DNA of 16,739 nucleotides from the NCBI GenBank assembly GCA_036379295.1, contig DASVGY010000162.1, positions 1 to 16,739 of the forward strand, in the 5' to 3' direction. Below the pieces are notes generated by a model. That model did no database searches. It saw nothing but the letters and a program-made list of their open reading frames with translations, and was not told where the DNA came from. Below, piece after piece: positions 14,562-16,739 of this stretch. Source of the DNA: Pseudopedobacter sp036379295. Lineage in GTDB: Bacteria; Bacteroidota; Bacteroidia; Sphingobacteriales; Sphingobacteriaceae. The position numbers were made by a program, and so were the translations under genes. Numbering within the stretch: the first letter of the stretch is position 1; each line of letters begins with the position of its first letter.

Positions 14562-14637
14562 GCATTCGGGCGGGCTATCCACTCATACTACTCAAGGCCT
14601 TAAGCGCTGGGCCGGTATCCGTTGCTATCCCTAATGC
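14562..14637. repeat. Structured intergenic element, probably dispersed
   Basis: A GC-richer block inside an AT-rich gap. Its ends pair: GCATTCGGG (14562-14570) with CCCTAATGC (14629-14637), broken by one mismatch. Inside are GGCGGGCTATCC, the palindrome AAGGCCTT (14594-14601), AGCGCT, GGCC against GGCC (14596-14599 with 14609-14612), and the series GTATCC and GCTATCCC. It resembles sequences I remember as scattered in Bacteroidota intergenic regions (GCRTTAGGGAT...CGGA, read on the minus strand); this is from memory only. It could be a non-coding RNA, a REP-like element or a miniature mobile element. No coding potential is seen. Confidence 0.55.
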
Positions 14638-14785
14638 GAAAACATCGTAATACCAAAATCCTTTTTTCTAAAAAACCCGTTTTTAAAATAAATCACGTAA
14701 GCATCTAAAAAATAAGTTTAGTATCTTCATAACAAATCACAATTGCCATAATAATTAGGTAGCTATTAGTTAAATTCGCACCAAT

Positions 14786-14793
14786 TTATTTTG
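14786..14793 (+). promoter_or_regulatory. Possible -7 box of the desaturase gene
   Basis: TTATTTTG matches seven of eight positions of TAnnTTTG and lies 23 bases before ATG 14817. No -33 element was identified. The rest of the 335-base gap (14482-14816) holds the structured element and AT-rich sequence with no gene. Confidence 0.3.
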
Positions 14794-14816
14794 CCTCACA
14801 AATTTTAAGCGCAAGC

Positions 14817-15545
14817 ATGTATATTATCATTTTCTTTATTGCCCATTGGTTTCTCTCTTTATTTGTACAAACATTTTTTTTACATCGCTACGCGTCTCAT
14901 AAAATGTTTCACCTTAATAGTTTTTGGTACAAGTTCTTTTACATCCTTACGTATATTGGGCAGGGTGCATCTTATTTAAAACCAAAAGCTTATGCCATTA
15001 TGCATCGTATGCACCACGCCTTTAGCGATACAGAAAAAGACCCTCATTCGCCACATTTTTTCGAAGACGTTTTTCAAATGATGTGGAATACGCGAGGTAT
15101 GTATGTAATTTACGAAAGAGATTTAGAACAACCCGAACCACAGTTTAGAGGGGACTATGCGGAGTGGAAGTTAATTGATAATATGGGTACTTCAATAATC
15201 TCCAGAACATTGTTTGCGCTGGGCTATATCGCGTTTTATGTAGTTTTTGCCACTCAATGGTGGATGTGGCTGTTTTTACCTTTCCACTTTGTAATGGGCC
15301 CTTTACATGGCGCTATTGTTAACTGGTGTGGTCATAAATACGGCTACGCCAATTTTGATAACAATGACAAATCTAAAAACACTACTCCTTTTGATTTTTT
15401 GATGTTAGGAGAGCTTTTTCAAAACAACCACCATAAATTTCCAAATAGCGCAAATTTCGGTAAAAAATGGTTCGAGATTGATCCGGTATATCCAATCATG
15501 AAAGCCATGCATTGGTGCAAAATCATCAGACTAAAGAAAGTTTAA
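14817..15545 (+). CDS. Membrane fatty acid desaturase
   Basis: A 242-residue membrane desaturase of the acyl-CoA/acyl-lipid (stearoyl-CoA desaturase-like) type, which introduces a double bond into fatty acyl chains using oxygen and a di-iron centre. The histidine boxes are present: HRYASH at 23-28, HRMHH at 63-67, and NNHHKFP at 203-209. Additional likely iron ligands are H10 and the GHKYG histidine at 173. Hydrophobic segments flank them (residues ~1-22, 36-55, 131-165). The length is short but normal for bacterial members of this group. It probably adjusts membrane fluidity. It has a strong terminator and is followed by the arginine leader region, so it forms a single-gene unit. Confidence 0.9.
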   Translation: MYIIIFFIAHWFLSLFVQTFFLHRYASHKMFHLNSFWYKFFYILTYIGQGASYLKPKAYAIMHRMHHAFSDTEKDPHSPHFFEDVFQMMWNTRGMYVIYERDLEQPEPQFRGDYAEWKLIDNMGTSIISRTLFALGYIAFYVVFATQWWMWLFLPFHFVMGPLHGAIVNWCGHKYGYANFDNNDKSKNTTPFDFLMLGELFQNNHHKFPNSANFGKKWFEIDPVYPIMKAMHWCKIIRLKKV

Positions 15546-15573
15546 CTTTTAAGCATTAGTTGAAATATTTAAT

Positions 15574-15606
15574 AACGCTCTTAAATTTATTTTAAAAGCG
15601 TTTTTT
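15574..15606 (+). terminator. Intrinsic terminator of the desaturase gene
   Basis: AACGCTCTTAAA (15574-15585) pairs with TTTAAAAGCGTT (15591-15602), with one C-A mismatch and a five-base loop, followed by more T residues. It lies 29 bases after the stop codon. Confidence 0.75.
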
Positions 15607-15712
15607 GCGTTAATGGCGCTTTAACTTTATTTGCGCTTTGTAAAAAGCTGTTATTTATTGCGTTTATTGTTGTATTTAAAAAAAATTATGCGCTCTTTTG
15701 CGTTGTAAAACA

Positions 15713-15722
15713 GGCTTAAGCC
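15713..15722. promoter_or_regulatory. 10-bp palindrome GGCTTAAGCC
   Basis: A perfect palindrome 15 bases before the leader-peptide start codon. It could be an operator or just a chance restriction-type sequence; nothing else identifies a binding protein. The surrounding 15607-15737 is AT-rich and shows no TAnnTTTG box. Confidence 0.25.
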
Positions 15723-15737
15723 CTGATACTTAAAAAG

Positions 15738-15872
15738 ATGAAACAAACTAATTTACATAAACAAAACTGTGGCACTTCTTTACAGGAGTTTGCGGTTTCT
15801 GTGTTTATTTGTTTACCTTCTTTCAGAACAACTCCTTTGCGACGAAGACCGCTATCTGCTCTCAGATTTTGA
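15738..15872 (+). CDS. Putative arginine-rich leader peptide of arg operon
   Basis: A 44-codon frame that begins ATG AAA CAA and ends ...AGA TTT TGA, lying 112 bases before the argA-like gene. Its C-terminal third (FRTTPLRRRPLSALRF) holds five arginines: R30, R35, R36, R37 and R43. The three consecutive codons are CGA CGA AGA (15840-15848). Arginine-rich ends are what an arginine attenuator peptide needs, since a ribosome would stall there when charged tRNA-Arg is scarce. A longer frame on the opposite strand covers the same DNA and has no known homologue that I can name. I therefore see this as a probable leader, not proven. It has no purine-rich ribosome site beyond AAAAAG. Confidence 0.5.
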   Translation: MKQTNLHKQNCGTSLQEFAVSVFICLPSFRTTPLRRRPLSALRF

Positions 15873-15933
15873 TTGGTCTGCGAACAGAAATAACCCCCCT
15901 TTACCGTCTTTTTGATGGTAGTTTTATCAAAAA
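15846..15933 (+). promoter_or_regulatory. Candidate attenuator structures before arginine genes
   Basis: Mutually exclusive pairings are visible. Hairpin A: AGACC (15846-15850) with GGTCT (15875-15879), plus ATC with GAT. It begins exactly at the third consecutive arginine codon. Hairpin B, an alternative: CTGCTCTCAGA (15856-15866) with TCTGCGAACAG (15877-15887), nine pairs and two mismatches. Hairpin T: TACCGTC (15902-15908) with GATGGTA (15914-15920), loop TTTTT and tail GTTTTAT, terminator-like. Alternative to T: TTTTTGAT (15909-15916) with ATCAAAAA (15926-15933). Base pairing is read directly; the regulatory role is inferred. Confidence 0.45.
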
Positions 15934-15984
15934 AATTCATTGTTGTTTTAACTGAAAACGTGGTTTTGAATTACCACCTAAATA

Positions 15985-16644
15985 ATGCATAATCCTGATT
16001 TTAACATCCTCGTTGCCAACGTACAACATGTAGGTTTTGCGGAAACTATTTGTACTGAAATGGCCGAATCTGCCAAGGCCAGGGGTACCGGCATAGCCAA
16101 ACGTTCTCCAGAATACATCGCAAATAAAATGCTGGAAGGCAAAGCAGTTATTGCGTTGCATAAAGATGGTACGTGGGCTGGCTTTTGTTATATCGAAACT
16201 TGGAGTCATGGAGATTTTGTGGCCAACTCGGGGTTAATCGTAAATCCTATTTATCGGAAAGCGGGTTTGGCAAAATCGATAAAAAATAAAGTTTTTGCAC
16301 TATCCAGACAAAAATATCCTGATGCTAAAATTTTCGGTTTAACCACCGGACTAGCAGTGATGAAAATCAATTCGGATTTAGGTTACGAACCGGTTACCTA
16401 TTCTCAACTTACTCAGGACGAAAAGTTTTGGGATGGTTGCAGAAGTTGCGTAAACTACGATATTTTGATGAGCAAAGGACGCCAAAACTGCATGTGTACA
16501 GCTATGCTTTACGACCCCGCAGAAAAGAAATTGGAAGAGGAAGAACGTTTTAAGCAACTATCGAAAAAAGCAAATCTGTTTAAAAGAATAGAAGCAAAGT
16601 TGAAAAGTTTCACTAAAATTATAGCCGTTAGTTTGGCGAATTAA
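15985..16644 (+). CDS. GNAT N-acyltransferase of arginine synthesis (argA-like)
   Basis: A 219-residue GNAT enzyme sitting directly before argG. In Bacteroidota an acetyltransferase of this type commonly opens the arginine cluster and is thought to make N-acetyl- or N-succinylglutamate, the first pathway step. Bacteroides use succinylated intermediates, so the acyl donor cannot be fixed here. The acyl-CoA loop is NPIYRKAGLAKSI (87-99). The Ile/Leu-rich core AVIALHKDGTWAGFCYIE (~54-71) precedes it. Residues 152-171 carry an unusual cysteine set, CRSC and CMC, that could bind a metal. The start ATG 15985 is preceded by a small stem, GTGGT (15960-15964) with ACCAC (15973-15977). The C-terminus is a charged helical tail. 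It is likely controlled by the leader upstream. Confidence 0.8.
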   Translation: MHNPDFNILVANVQHVGFAETICTEMAESAKARGTGIAKRSPEYIANKMLEGKAVIALHKDGTWAGFCYIETWSHGDFVANSGLIVNPIYRKAGLAKSIKNKVFALSRQKYPDAKIFGLTTGLAVMKINSDLGYEPVTYSQLTQDEKFWDGCRSCVNYDILMSKGRQNCMCTAMLYDPAEKKLEEEERFKQLSKKANLFKRIEAKLKSFTKIIAVSLAN

Positions 16645-16658
16645 TAGTATAGAGTATG

Positions 16659-16705
16659 GCGTATTGAGAATTGAGTCTCAATACGCTGTACTCAATTCTC
16701 AATAC
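16659..16705 (+). promoter_or_regulatory. Alternative hairpins before argG
   Basis: A perfect 16-bp inverted repeat, GTATTGAGAATTGAGT (16661-16676) with ACTCAATTCTCAATAC (16690-16705). Overlapping it is a second option: GCGTATTGAGA (16659-16669) with TCTCAATACGC (16676-16686). The two cannot form together. The units TATTGAG and AATTGAG have a 7-bp step. No T-run follows, so this is not a classical terminator. It ends seven bases before the argG start and may affect its translation, or may be one of this genome's simple repeats. Confidence 0.6.
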
Positions 16706-16712
16706 CCACAAT

Positions 16713-16739
16713 ATGAAGAAAAAAGTTGTTTTAGCGTTT
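16713..16739 (+). CDS. argG: Argininosuccinate synthase, N-terminus only
   Basis: Only nine codons are in the window, MKKKVVLAF. This is the usual start of argininosuccinate synthase in Bacteroidota, where it continues into the SGGLDTS ATP-binding loop. The enzyme joins citrulline and aspartate in the arginine pathway. The position after the argA-like gene fits. The assignment rests on nine residues and gene order, so it is probable but not certain. Confidence 0.6.

Noticed and set aside
15902..15927. Reading the hairpin as a plain end-of-gene terminator
   Set aside because: It lies after the small arginine-rich frame and more than 350 bases beyond the desaturase gene, which already has a strong terminator at 15574-15606.
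15716..15940. Open frame of 74 codons on the minus strand over the arginine leader
   Set aside because: No recognisable domain, unusual cysteine/arginine-rich composition, and it lies antisense inside a leader that is better explained by the plus-strand arginine-rich frame. It remains the main alternative and is mentioned as a weakness of that call.

Overview
This AT-rich window looks chromosomal and comes from a Bacteroidota bacterium, most likely a Pedobacter-like member of the Sphingobacteriaceae. The basis is the protein families (OstA-like outer-membrane biogenesis protein, Bacteroidota lipoproteins, an argA-like acetyltransferase beside argG) and promoter boxes of the TAnnTTTG type. Purine-rich Shine-Dalgarno sequences are generally absent. 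The genus is an inference.

Layout. Positions 157-1976 (minus strand) hold a lipoprotein and an AlkB-type dioxygenase. Positions 2064-3343 (plus) are a small accessory patch: an intact RelE/ParE-type toxin-antitoxin pair, then a decayed higB-like toxin remnant, then an open frame whose first ~52 codons are a HigA-type antitoxin and whose remainder is a small lipoprotein. Positions 3563-6682 (minus) carry pdhB, a two-helix membrane protein and tilS, with a 7-bp tandem array between the membrane protein and pdhB. Positions 6730-8913 (plus) encode a large OstA/LptA-like protein. Positions 8917-10832 (minus) hold a GNAT acetyltransferase, rdgB and an unrecognised proline-linked protein, with degenerate repeats between the last two. 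Positions 10916-14105 (plus) are a tight operon of a SurA-like lipoprotein, a two-domain parvulin chaperone and a MoxR ATPase. A small conserved protein (minus), a structured intergenic element and a fatty-acid desaturase (plus, to 15545) follow.

The right end starts an arginine-biosynthesis operon: an argA-like N-acyltransferase (15985-16644) and the first nine codons of argG (16713 to the edge). Its 440-base leader contains a 44-codon open frame with five arginines in its last fifteen codons, including CGA CGA AGA in a row. After it come mutually exclusive hairpins and a terminator-like hairpin. This fits an arginine-sensing transcription attenuator and is the strongest candidate here for an undescribed system.

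How the genes work together. The envelope theme (OstA-like protein, SurA-like chaperones, lipoproteins, desaturase) sits beside housekeeping genes (pyruvate dehydrogenase, tRNA-Ile lysidine synthetase, nucleotide-pool cleaning). The clearest evolutionary oddity is the fused antitoxin-lipoprotein reading frame. Several gaps hold simple repeats, including 7-bp and 14-bp arrays, and a likely dispersed element.
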